Shown here piece by piece: positions 11,771 through 23,316 of a DNA stretch of 64,000 bases; positions within the stretch are counted from its first letter, which is position 1, and each line of letters begins with the position of its first letter. Source of the DNA: Dryas octopetala (Eukaryota > Streptophyta > Magnoliopsida > Rosales > Rosaceae); the NCBI GenBank assembly GCA_963921425.1, contig OY992834.1, forward strand, positions 13,251,271-13,315,270, read 5' to 3'. The notes under the pieces are model-generated. The model did not search any database. It saw only the letters and a list, made by a program, of their open reading frames with translations, and had not been told where the DNA came from. A program made the translations under genes and the position numbers.

Positions 11771-14700
11771 TGTTATGTAGTATAATTAATCTATATGTTA
11801 TGATATAAGTGAATATTATTAATATTATATCTTATAAATATAAATATATTATTTAATAATATTTTTATATATTAAATTAATTATATTACATAATTGTATA
11901 TTAGTTATACTCAATAATATTTTTAATATTTAATAAGTCAACTTCAAAGTGGGATGATTTGAGTTGAAAAGTAATCAAGATCCGCAGCTTCTGTGGTCAA
12001 GGATTTGACAGAGGCTATTGTCTTGCAAGTTTGCAACAACATTAATAAATGGGAAAGTCATTTCATTTCATTCTTAGGTTTTAACGTGAATTCATAAACC
12101 TAGCTAGACGGTTGTAGCTTGTAGGTGGGTGGCATTTCAATATTGGCCTCTCTAACACTAGTTTCCCTCAATTTAAGCCCGTTTAATTTGCCTCCATCAA
12201 CTTTCTCATAAATTCTATGCCAAAAAGATGAAAGAAACAAAAGTGATTTCATTTTAATAGATACCTTTTTAGGTTCTGGCCAATTCTCGGTGTCACATCA
12301 CCAGAGACCCAATATAGATGGATCATGGATGCATCTGCCATGTACGGTTTCTTGAGTGATATGAAGTCCCTGGTCCAAAGTTCCAGGCCAGTCCCATTGC
12401 TACAAATATAGGAAAATGAGTTTACATGGCTATGAGGTTGGAGTAGTAATGTTATGCTGCATCCACACGTGGAGATGATGTATTTGCTTTGAAATTAAGA
12501 AACAATTCTCATGGTCAATAAAAAAAAAGAAACAATTCAAATAATTAAGATTTATTCTACAGTATCAGGTCGGGTTGGTATTAATACAATAATACCCACT
12601 TTTTAAACCCATTCATATTTTGTCAGAAACGAAACATGAATAATAAAAATTAAAAATTTGGACTAAGAGTTTAGGATACAATCCCTATAGCTTTTAATAT
12701 TTTTTATTAATTATTAATTATTATTTATGAGATTTAAATTCAGATTTTATCGCACAAAAAGAAAATTAGGTGTCATTATACATTTATACTAAATGGTCAT
12801 TAACCATGTAACACTTAACATTATTTTTGCCCCTATATATTTATAAAAAAAATAGTATGAATTGATTTTGTTTCACTCACATACATATCCTGACAGAGTA
12901 AATCTCCAATACACTAGAAATATCCCTTCAAATCATCCTTTGTGTCATTGAAAAATTGGGTATTTTTTATTTTTTTTCTTGGAGCTTGATTGGGTTGATG
13001 CAACATTCACAGGGAAAATGGAAGAGCACTAACCCAAATTCTTGCTCTCTCTCGACACAAGAAGTTTCTTGGTTTCTTCGTAAGAAACTTATAAACTAAG
13101 AAGGCTTTTATACTTTGATGAAATGGATGGGGTTGTCAATCAAAAAAAAAAAAAGAGAATAGTAATGAAATGGAGAATGATAAGCGGGGAATCGTGGGAA
13201 TTTTATATATACAGGGACATTTCTCATTATCCTTATTGCAAATGTACATTAATTATATGGCTGACCATTATGTTTTTTTTTTTGTCAGAAAATATAATGG
13301 AGAAGAAAATTACAATTTGAGTGATTTCTTATCTAGACAATTATTTTCAACCTAAAAATAGACAATTTAGACAATTAAACTACTTTGCGAGGTAACTAAA
13401 AAAAGAAGTCGGCACTTTTCCTAACATATGTCCACAACTGAAATTCTATATTTTTGACAATATTATTTGCACCTCCCATAAATTTCTTACACTCCTCTTT
13501 GTGAGTGCTTAATGTAAATTTTTTTCGAATGAAAGATAATAAAAAATATAATATATTTTATTTTCATATATTTCACTTTTACTACAGGAGATCAATCTAG
13601 GTTTTTTTCACCAAATTAGTAAATTAATTATTAATTATTGGTCAGTGACATTTTTTTGACAATATTAAAGAAGACATTCTAAATTTGAATTCCCCTCTCT
13701 ATAGATAAAGAAAAATAGATTAAAAGATCATAATGTGAGACTCCAATCTTCTTAGAATTGTTTTGTACTTAAAAGGCTTTATAATGTGGGGTAGCATTTG
13801 TGCATGAGTTGTTGACAACTTGACAATTGCAATGAATTTCCAACTGCTAATATTTATCCTAGTTTGGGAAATCACGCTCTTCAAAGCATTCACCCCCACT
13901 TGTCTTTGTCTGTCCCTTATTCTGTAATTGCCATAAATGAAACAAGTGACATAATTCAAAGTGTTGGAACTTGCAAAACATTTTGCTTCATTTTATGTAG
14001 GAGTAAGAATATAAGATGTGTCATATCATATATGCAAGTGTGGACGATGGGACACAAAGTGATGGAGGGACAATTGCTGAGAAAAACTCGCTTGCTGCAA
14101 CAGTGCTACTGAGGTGGCATCCAAAGCAGAGAGAAGGGTGGACATTAGTGGAACCTATTTTTTTGCCTAATCTTCTCTTTGCACCGGGATGCACCTAAGT
14201 GACACCGGTGCACAGGTAAGTTTCTCTCAACAATTACTTTGGTTGCATTGAAATTTTGAAGGAGAGTTCATTTGTATGAATGAACCATGGAACAAATCAG
14301 CAGCAAACAGATGGAGGGCGAAGCAATTGCCAACAAAGTGTACTTGTAGGTTTTCACTTTCGTTTACAAAGCCGGTTCCAACATGACTACATGATACACT
14401 GCCGATTAATTAATGAAGGTGGGCAATCGTTACATACATTTCTTAATTAGTGAAAGTGAAAGCTGCCTTCAACTACTTTTCTCAGCCGTTTCCAGCACTC
14501 AAACTAATTAATATACCGTTGGGGGTGGAGGGGGTCCAAGGGTATAATTAGGTGATGCCAAAACTTGGACTTGATATTTTATGTGCTAATGTTGTGTTTA
14601 TCTATCCTGGCTTAATTTTTTGTTGGGTTTCAATCTCATTGTAATAAAAAAAAGTTTAAAATGACGTAATTTTAAATTTAAGAACTCATTCATATATAGA

Positions 14701-14973
14701 AAAGAAAAATAAAAGGCTTAGACTTAAGTGACCTTGGATGGTTTGGTTACTAAATCAAAACGGATCTACCTCTTCAAAAAAACCCAATAAATCAAACTTG
14801 AGGATCTAAATGGAGATCTAATATTTTGTCCGGAAATATAAGAATTATAATTAATTATTAATTTAGTGATGATATTTGTTTTTCACAATATTAAAGATAT
14901 GTAAATTCGAATTCTCGTTTCAAGATATTAAAAAAAAAAAAAAAAACCTTTATTGGTATACAATACTTACACC
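11771..14973. other. Intergenic, no gene recognised
   Basis: AT-rich sequence with many short low-complexity runs. The longest open frames (around 13.1-13.3 and 13.7-14.2 kb) lack domains and read like chance frames. No long repeat structure was identified by eye. Confidence 0.45.
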
Positions 14974-15263
14974 TACCCGTTTGACACTGTTTTTAGAATT
15001 GTCAAAAGCGTTTTCAAATTAATAAAAGCGCTTTTGGTAGCGTTTGACAAAAATAAATAAAAATGTTTATAAATTATAAAAGCGCTTTTAAGGAGTTTTT
15101 TGAGAAACATATGTCAGGTGCTTCCTCAAGAAGCACTTTCAAGTGCTTTTGCATAAATAACTTAGAAGTTTTATAAAAATTTATATGTGCTTTTTAACAT
15201 AAGCGTTTATGATAAAAACATTATTAAATAAAAGTGTTTTTAAGAAACAGTGTCAAACGGGTC
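14974..15263. mobile_element. Small TIR element (hAT-like MITE)
   Basis: The left end acccgtttgacactgttt recurs inverted at the right end as aaacagtgtcaaacgggt. The interior repeats aaaagcgctttt-type palindromic words. It is about 290 bp and non-coding. The gtttgacactg end resembles short hAT-derived MITEs of plants from memory. No clear 8-bp duplication was seen, so the family is tentative. Confidence 0.6.
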
Positions 15264-16031
15264 CTAAGAGTTTGTTTTGACTCTTACCTTCTTTCCTGAA
15301 AGGAAAATGTGGATATAAGAATATATACTACAATTGTGAAGTTCTAGAGTAATGATAAATGCTCTAATGGTGCAATGTCAAACACCACGTGATGCATTAT
15401 ATGTAGTTATGCACAACTGTTTATCATAACAAAAGGGACCATAACTCATGAGGGACCACATGCATGTCGACAATTTCGTTTAGCAGTATTATTTTTTAAC
15501 TAACGTTTTATTTGGTTAGCAAATTTGGGACCATGGATTTGAGATTTTATTCCCATATTTGATAAGTACATTATTGAAAATGTGTTACCTTTTACATGAG
15601 TATAAAAAATTAATGAGATACCCATAAAGGGGAAATTTTCAAACTCTTGAACCCTCTTGGATTTGCTCTTCGCATCACTTAGAAAAATATCTATCTGAAT
15701 TCTTATTACGAAACTACCCTGTTATAAATTAAAAATAAATCCTAAATATTATAAATAACAGTATTAATTAATCTTGGTTCATAATACCAAACATAATAAA
15801 TAAGAGTATATTTTAGGTGGTAATTCTTAATTTATTTTTTAGAAAAATCTTTATAATGGAAAAGGTAGATTGCCCCTTTGTTCTTTATTTTTTGGTTTCA
15901 TGCAAAAAACAGATAGAGCTTTAAGGTGAAGTCTGATTTTGCCACTTCTGTCACTCTTGCATGTTAAGCATATGAACATTTTTCTTCCCCCTTCTGCTAC
16001 TCGTGGTGTGTCAAACTCTAATTAAGAAGGA

Positions 16032-16229
16032 ATGGTGTTGGGAACTCACATTTTTAGAGAGAGGAATTCTGCTATTGATGCTATTGCTAACTTTGGATTG
16101 TCGAGTTGGGCTACTCAATTCTTGAAAACCCCCTTATTGCTGCGAACTGCAAATGTACCACTTATTGATGATGTTACGGGTGGGCCCGAACTCATACTGC
16201 CTTTTTATTTTTGGTATGATCCTGTATAA
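16032..16229 (+). pseudogene. LINE (non-LTR retrotransposon) RNase H domain relic
   Basis: A 65-codon frame contains HIFRERNSAIDAIANFGLSS. This matches in pattern the C-terminal RNase H region of plant LINE ORF2 proteins (H-x-x-R-E-x-N-x-x-A-D-x-x-A). It is a short orphan without the reverse transcriptase domain. The third position of the usual A-D pair reads I-D-A, consistent with decay. Confidence 0.55.
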
Positions 16230-16544
16230 TTAATTTTATTTATTATAATTAAAAAGGATAAAGAAGTGTTGCCAATGAGTGTTGAACTACTGACCTCCAA
16301 GGTGATCCAAAAGTGCTCACCCTTCGCTGCCTATTCATTTAGTGACATATAATATATTTATAAGGTTTCACTTTACTCCAGCAAATATAAGTACTTTTCT
16401 ACCTAACCCTAGTCATATGATTTTATATATGGTTTTAATACCTATTATAGAGAAAATTAAACCCCCTATTATAGTTTGTATATGTTTATTATAGTCTATA
16501 ATTTATTGTTTATAGTTTATAATGCTATATAATGTATATAGTTT

Positions 16545-16885
16545 ATAATACTATATAGTATAGGGTATAGAGTATAGAGTATACTAGTATAGGGTTTAGA
16601 CTTTAGAGTATACTAGTATAGGGTTTAGACTTTAGAGTATATATACTACTATATGATACAGGGTATAGAGTACACTAGTATAAGGTTTAGACTTTAAAGT
16701 ATACTAGTATATGGTATATGGTATAACGTATACTAGTATAGGGTTTAAAGTACAGGGTATAAGTATAGGGTTTAATTAGGATGAGGTATAGGGTTTATAG
16801 GATAGGGTATGGGGTTTAGGGTATTAATATATAAAGGGTTAGGTATTGATTATGTTTAGGGTATAGGGTATTTAATAGGGTTTAG
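16545..16885. repeat. Degenerate tandem repeat of tatagggtttaga-type units
   Basis: About ten loosely spaced units with the words gtatagggtttagactttagag and agtatactag, of irregular period 20-40 bases. Some words resemble the plant telomere motif TTTAGGG, but there is no regular 7-bp periodicity. Non-coding. Confidence 0.6.
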
Positions 16886-17052
16886 GGGTTGCCCATGCTA
16901 AGGGGAGGTGAACCAGAAGAGGTAGGCAGCCCTCGTTATTGATGGACATCGGGTTTAGAATAATAATTTTATACTGTAAAATAGTTTATATATGTTTTAA
17001 TTTGTTTAATTAATTAAAATTTTCAATACCATAAAATAAAAAAATGCAAAGG

Positions 17053-17347
17053 TAGAAAACCTTAAACAATGTTCAAACCCAACCCACAAGATAGATGAGC
17101 AAACACCTTGACCACTAATCACTTATATGTAATAGATGTTCAAATAAATATATTTATGATAATACTACGTATATAATAAACTGAAATTGATACTTGTAAT
17201 ATATTAGATGATGAGATGTACATTAAAACCCTATAACTTTCTTTTCTTCCTGATCAGTTTGCGCAGTTGTTGCTAGTTTTGTTTTTTCTTTCTCTGTCTC
17301 TCTCTCACTTTATACCTCAACCTCCAACGAAGCAGCCCCCCCACCAC
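17053..17347. repeat. Unit A, left part, of an ancient tandem duplication
   Basis: From aaaaccttaaacaatgttca through the polypyrimidine tract and gaagcagccccccc, this matches 22212-22490 almost base for base. It breaks at 17348, where the 4.3-kb CACTA element begins, and resumes at 21667. Unit A has a short extra stretch near 17075 that unit B lacks. Confidence 0.85.
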
Positions 17348-17838
17348 CACTAGAACACAAAAGGGCTATTATAGCACTCAAAAAACGCTATAAAAGCCCT
17401 TTTATAGCGTTATTGAAAACGCTATGACAGCCGACGTTATAATAGACCTAAGGTTTATTATAGCGTTTTTGGAACGCTATAAAAAAAATTCTTTCTATAG
17501 CGTTTTAAAACGCTATAAAAGATCTATATAATAGCGTTTTGAAATGCTATAGAAATATGTACAATAGCTTTTTTAAAATGCTATTGAAGACTAAACGCTA
17601 TTATAAGTATTTTCTATAGCATTTATGTAGTGACAACAGCATGTCTCAACTCATAGTGATTTTGGTAGCATTTTCAAAGTAAATGATAAATTGGATATTG
17701 GATATTGATTACAAATATATATATATAACTAAGCAAATGAACATGCAATTAGAACTCACATATTCATTAGTAATACTGCACTAATGTCACAACTACATAA
17801 ATGTAAAATACTTAGGTTCTAATAATAAGGTTGCATGA

Positions 17839-19825
17839 CTAATCCATATGTTGGTTCTCCTCATCCCATCCTCGCATCTTCCATGAACTGCAAAAAAAAG
17901 AAAATATGCCAAGAATTTTAAAGTTTATCAAAAAGATTTCATAGAATAAGTAGTATTAAATTTCATGAGAGGCAGCTCCCAAACCCAAAAAACAAAAGAA
18001 AAACACTCGAGCATAAATGGTTTGTTAGTAAAATCCATAATTGGAATTCTTGCCAAGCCCTACAAATAGATCAAACGGAACAAAGTCAATTACAACTCTA
18101 GAACCTTCATAAAACATTTTTCTAGTTTGATTGCACATGAAACCATGCAGGACTATAAGTTTGGAGAGACTTAAATTGTTGTAATGGCAGAGTGGAATGA
18201 CAAAATTAGCAAAGAAAAAAATCTTAAATTTACATAACATAGATTGCAGTTACCTTGATTGGGTTGGCATTAGTAGTTTCAGCATCCTCAAAAGACTTCA
18301 CTGGGATTTCTGAACTGACTTGAGTTTCTTCTTCCACTATAGCAAAGGCTCACCTACTTCACTTGTTTCTCTGTGATTAACAACAAGAAGTTCATCAGCT
18401 ACTTGGTTACTTATGTTTGTTTCATTGTTTGTTTCAATATTCTAAAGGGAAGTAAAAGTTCCAATAATGTGGTCGGTATCTTCCCAATTTCAATTGGTAC
18501 AATAAACCCACAAATGAGTGTAACAATTATTAATTTATCACTACTATCATGTGACAAAAACTAACAGCTACAGAAATAAGGGGTGATCAGTGTGGATAGA
18601 GATATAGTGTGTTAAGCAGAATATATAGGGCAGGGCACATTATATGTCTTCCAGTCAAGTCATTCTAGAGCAGTTGAAATACAAGCCATTCAAGTTATAT
18701 GTGCTCTAACCTAAAACTGACTTGTATCCAGATTGAATAGTATTCAAATATAAGATGTGAAATACCTATCTTCTAATTACAGGCACAAACAATCTAAACT
18801 CAATTGCAGTCTTGCCTTGTTGGGGTAAGAAAATATAAAAGCAATATAACTATATAAGCATATGTTGTTAAAGCCCCATGGGCCTAACTCATCCTTAAAA
18901 ACCTACTTGTAAGGAGGATTGCCCAAGACTTATACACTGTACATCCCAACTATATCCAGGTGATATGGCTTACACATTGTACATCCCCCCTCAATGCCAG
19001 GGTGGACCCCCTGCCACTCGCATGTCCCCCTCCAAACGGGTTATCGGGCACAAATGGCCAAAAATACACCAGACTCTGATACCATGTTAAAGCCCCATAG
19101 GCCAAACTCATCCTTAAAAACCAGCTTGTAAGGGGAGGATTGTACTGGCGATGTTGGATATCTAACAAGTAACAAATGTATCCTAATGCACGTGTTAGGC
19201 CATAAAAAATACGTGAATCCATCACACAGATAGCTGACAAAAATACAAGTCATCTTCTTTTTCTGTTGTAGGAGGACCATAGCATTTTGATGGCGATGAT
19301 GTGAAGCTACTAATACCACAGTAAGGCATTTTATCCTAACAAGTGTGTAAAGAGATTTATTTTCTGTGCAATAAGAAAGTAGATTGGCTTGTAAAGGTAG
19401 TAATAAGATGAGACTTCATAACAGATCCACTGTGTCATATGACCAGATAATTCATTCTGGAGGCGTTAGCATAGAGTTTAGACTGGATGATTTCAAAAGA
19501 TTGCTTAACAAACCATTATTTCAGGTAACTTGTATTCTTGAAATATTAACAAGTCTATATGAAGTTACATTTGTAGATTTAAGCCTTTCTAATGAAAACT
19601 TAGGTTGAATTGAACAAAAATTTAGGCTTGCAGACAACTGAGTATCATATTGCTATAGCATAAAAGGGAAAAAAAAAAAAAAAAAAAAAAAGGACATGCA
19701 TACAGAAAATAAATCCCAACCAATAGGTCCAATATGATGCCAACCTGATTTTCTTCAGGGACACCATTCCTCAACCATGACCGGCACAGCACATATAGAG
19801 AAGCTCCATCTGTTATCCTGACCTG
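17839..19825 (-). pseudogene. Broken exons of an unidentified gene inside the 4.3-kb CACTA element
   Basis: Three exon-like pieces lie in one orientation. (1) About 19757-19822 has acceptor tatgcag and donor CAG|gt and encodes VRITDGASLYVLCRSWLRNG plus VPEENQ. (2) 18254-18441 has acceptor ccctttag and donor AAG|gtaact; it encodes an acidic Ser/Glu-rich stretch ending VKSFEDAETTNANPIK, with a one-base frameshift and a TAG in the middle. (3) 17839-17888 follows ttttgcag, but the frames do not join. The CT-rich block with GT-AG-like signals near 21180-21560 could be the matching 5' leader. The LCRSWLRNG motif vaguely recalls plant LIN37-domain proteins; that is from memory and weak. Confidence 0.45.
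18861..19142. repeat. Two direct copies of an about 45-bp word
   Basis: gttaaagccccat(a/g)ggcc followed by aactcatccttaaaaacc and cttgtaag occurs at about 18868 and again at about 19085. The spacer contains ctctgataccatgttaaag. This looks like a small insertion or a duplicated tail inside the CACTA element. Origin not identified. Confidence 0.5.
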
Positions 19826-21284
19826 CATACATAATTGAAAGTAATTAACACCAACAGAATTGGTAAAATAAGTATTATGTTTGACGGGGATTGGGTTGGA
19901 TCAAATTGTGTAGAGTCTCCACAGGAGGCCAAAAGACCTGGAGTCAGCTCAACAGTTCCTAATTAAATCCAAACCTAACTAAAAAAGTTCTGTCCAAGCT
20001 TGCACGATGTTGATTTGGGGTCAAGTCAACCAACAAAGTTGTGACCCCACATTCTCCCTCCCTTCCCTTCCCCCTCACACCGCTCTCTTTCATGTAAAGA
20101 GAGGTCATTCAAGACATATCCGTGGATGACTATGCCCAATAACTAGAATGCATTACTACATATTTGCAAGTGGAATATTTATGTGTATCATATACACCAC
20201 ACTATTCTTCCTACACATACAATATGTACAGACGCACACACACACACATTAAGGTTCTCTAGAGCAGCTCTCTCAGTCCAAAAGTAATTCTCAAAACAAT
20301 GCCTGCACATTGTTGAGCTCACTCTACACTGCCATCATAGGATGTAGATAGTAGATACATGTTATAATGTAAAGAAAGAACAAAAACATATCTGATTTTT
20401 TCTCTCTTACTAATCATTCAAGGAAATTTAAAGGAAAGAGAAACATCTAATGACAGTTTTCTTCCCTCAAATATAAGTAAAAAGAACAACAAATTAAAAT
20501 ATTAATATAATGCTGATTCTAATCCAGCCAATTTCAACAACATTAGACAGAATTTAAACCACATATTTCTTAGTGAGCTACTCCATATCTTAAAACTTTC
20601 ATTAAACATTTAAGTCAGTATAAAAACAAAGATTCTGAAGTGGTTATGGGTTAGAAAGGAAAAGGAAAAAACTAAGATAATGTCTCTCAATCAAGAATGT
20701 GTCCACCCATAAAACATGGGCCAATCTGGGGAAGAGTGGGAAAATTAGCAGCTAACGTAGCACCATCAGAATCTACAACAGGTGTCGATCACTACACATC
20801 ACCTGTAAATCACATCACCAGCACACACAACCACACAAATTCTCATTTAAATCGGTTCAGCCTAAGATATAATCCACCCAAAAATTCATCAAATTATCAA
20901 AGCAAACATAAAACTATTTCGGCTTCACAACAAACAACTAAATAAGATGAGGAATTTCAAGCTCATTCATTTCAAAAACAGAAAAAGAAGAAAAACAAAA
21001 AGAAATTAAACCTAACACCACACGGTCCACACTTCAATTTTGGAGCTGAATCATGTGGAAAATTACAAAATGCTCACTTTCACCTTCCCCCTCAGATTCT
21101 ATGCAAGAAAATTAACAACCTGAAATTCGTGCAGAAACAATAGAAAATGTAAGAATTTAAGAAGCAAAGTACCTGACTAGAGCAACCAAGTGTGATGGTG
21201 ACCCTGGGATTCGAAACCCTAAATCCTAAATCCCTAAATAGAAACCCTAAATAAAAATTACCTTCTTAAATTAGCGATGGGTGA

Positions 21285-21480
21285 CTAAGTGAGAGTGATG
21301 GGTGAGAAAGAGAGAGGCGACGGTGGAAAGTGGGTGGCGAGAGGACGCAACGGTGGCGAGAGGGTAGCGAGAGGACGTGATGGCGGCGAGAGGACGCGAT
21401 GGTGGTGAGAGGGCGGCGAGAGAGAGTGGATCTGGCAAGGGAGAGAGGGCTGCAGGGAGAGAGACAGTGACAACTGGGTG
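21285..21480 (-). repeat. Short GC-rich tandem repeat (ctctcgccaccg-type units)
   Basis: On the minus strand, units of about 24 bases such as cctctcgccgccatcacgt are repeated about six times with substitutions. They lie within a CT-rich leader-like region of the CACTA interior. The long open frames here are by-products of the repeat. Confidence 0.55.
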
Positions 21481-21666
21481 AGAAAGTAAGAAAGTGAAGA
21501 GATCGACTTTCTTTGCTCTTCTACGGAGTTTAGAAAAGAAAAAAAAATAAAACAAAACAGCCCCATAGCATTTTTAAAAAGTAATGCTATAATTATACTA
21601 AATATAATAGCACTTTTGAAAAAATGCTATAATCAAATGCTATTATAGGCCTCTTTTGTTGTAGTG

Positions 21667-22211
21667 ACACCTTCATTGTGTCGTCACATCATGAGCCACT
21701 TTCTCAATTCTCTGTCTCTCCTTCTCGAATATCAACAACATGTTTCATTTCTTTCGAATTTCTGTGTTCAAAACTTCAAATTACAAATTTGTTGTTGTTG
21801 CAATTTTTTTTTTTAATTTTTGGATTGTATAATTTATATTGTTTTGAATTGAATTTTGATTTGAAAAGTCATATTGTCATTGATTTGAATCGTGCCCACC
21901 CCTAGATGATTTGGTTGGGTATGCTAGACCCAGTGGGGACTCATGAATTTTTCATGGTGGGGCAAGAAAAATGATTGACTATTAATATAACTATGAGGCA
22001 TTTCAGCTCAAATATATAGGAATTGGAATTATATTCATGCAAATTTGCCCTATTTCATTATGTATATATATATACATATATATACAGATCCCTTCCATTG
22101 AGGGATCTCTCAAATAATTTTATTTAAGGGATTCCTCATAGGGCCCACTCCATATAGTTTTTTAACGATCCGAACCGTCTATTTTTAAGTCTATATTCAA
22201 AGATCATCCTT
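21667..22211. repeat. Unit A, right part, ending in half a MITE
   Basis: Matches 22485-22741 and then 31797-31945 of unit B, and so spans both breakpoints without interruption. The uninterrupted TGG target of the 9-kb CACTA is at 21934-21936. The uninterrupted counterpart of the Mutator-like insertion is at about 22065-22085. From about 22086 to 22211 it carries the left half of the hairpin MITE that is complete at 37793-38155. Confidence 0.85.
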
Positions 22212-22741
22212 GCAAAAAACCTTAAACAATGTTCAACCACTAATCACTTATATGTAATAGATGTTCAAATAAATATATTTATAATAATACTACATAAGAA
22301 ACTGAAATTGATACTTGTAATATATTAGATGATGGGATGTACATTAAAACCCTATAACTTTCTTTTCTTCCTGATCAATTTGCGCAGCTGTCGCTAGTTT
22401 TGTTTTTTGTTTTTTTTTTCTCTCTCTCTCTCTCTCACTTTATACCTCAACCTCCTACGAAGCAGCCCCCCCACCACCTTCATTGTGTTGCCACCTCATG
22501 AGCCACTTTCTCAGTTCTCTGTCTCTCCTTCTTGAATATCAACAACAAGTTTCATTTCTTTCGAATTTTTGTGTTCAAAACTTCCAATTACAAATTTGTT
22601 GTTGTTGCAATTTTTTCTTTTGTTTTGAATTGTATAATTTATATTGTTTTGAATTGAATTTTGATTTGAAAAGCCATATTGTCATTGATTTGAATCGTGC
22701 CCACCCCTAGATGATTTGGTTGGGTTTGCTAGACCCAGTGG
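22212..22741. repeat. Unit B, left part, of the tandem duplication
   Basis: Repeats unit A from the aaccttaaacaatgttca word. It contains the uninterrupted site of the 4.3-kb CACTA (near 22484, ccaccaccttcattg). It stops at the TGG target duplication (22739-22741) of the 9-kb CACTA and continues at 31797. Confidence 0.85.
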
Positions 22742-22774
22742 CACTACAAGAAAAAAGGGTTTGGGAGAGGAACA

Positions 22775-23150
22775 AAATTCGTCGCCCAAAGTACAGTTTC
22801 GTCGCCCAAACGTTTGGGCGACGAAATGGGTTCGTCGAGCGTTTGGATGCCCAAAATGTGACGCCCAAGAGTTTGGGCGACGAACTGATAAATTTCGTCG
22901 CCCAAAGACACCTGGGGCAACGAATTTTTTTCGTCTCCTAACACATAAAATTCGTCGCCCAAAGCCTGTTTGGGCGACGGACAAATTTTGTCGCCCAAAG
23001 AGGGTTTGGGCGACGAACACCCTTATTCCTCGCCCAAAGCATGTTTGGGCCACGAAACTATCCGTCGCCTAAACAAGATTTGGGAGAGGAATAACTGATT
23101 CCCTCGCTGAAACGTGCTTTAGGCGACGGACAAGTTTCGTCGCCTAAATA
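22775..23150. repeat. Left subterminal array of CACTA binding-site-like repeats
   Basis: Roughly a dozen copies of ttcgtcgcccaaa or its inverse tttgggcgacgaa occur in about 375 bases, many as facing pairs. Variants with cctcgccc (a GAGGAA core instead of GACGAA) are mixed in. In En/Spm such subterminal repeats bind TnpA. Open frames read through the array are artefacts of its periodicity. Confidence 0.85.
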
Positions 23151-23316
23151 TATTTGATTTAAAAAAATTGTTTTTATTTAAATTATATATATGAATTTAA
23201 TAATTTAAAAAAAAAATCTTTATTCAAAAACTATATAAAACAAAATTAATAAATTTATATATCCAAAATATCCATACAAAGTATAAACAATTTAATTAAT
23301 GCATACATACAAATAA

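Larger units (their letters stand above)
17348..21666. mobile_element. CACTA (En/Spm) element without own transposase, carrying exon-like gene pieces
   Basis: The left end is CACTAGAACACAAAAGGGC and the right end, read inverted, is CACTACAACAAAAGAGGCC; the similarity runs on into ctat(t/a)atagc. Subterminal regions (17370-17635 and 21565-21660) hold many inverted copies of aacgctataa/ttatagcgtt-type words, as expected for CACTA transposase-binding sites. The uninterrupted site survives in unit B near 22484. Alignment to it supports a 3-bp CAC duplication with one extra base at the right end. No TnpA or TnpD domain is present. The interior has spliced-gene-like fragments on the minus strand. 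Confidence 0.8.

Noticed and set aside
13123-14198. Cluster of 60-80 codon frames as small genes
   Set aside because: No domain, codon bias or splice partners; the length is expected by chance in AT-rich DNA.
16545-16885. Interstitial telomere repeat
   Set aside because: TTTAGGG-like words are present but not in 7-bp tandem register; the repeat unit is longer and irregular.
22682-23072. Several overlapping open frames of 75-120 codons on both strands
   Set aside because: They translate the ttcgtcgccc/gggcgacgaa subterminal array of the CACTA element; the same artefact occurs at 31308-31861. Periodic repeats of this unit leave many frames open.
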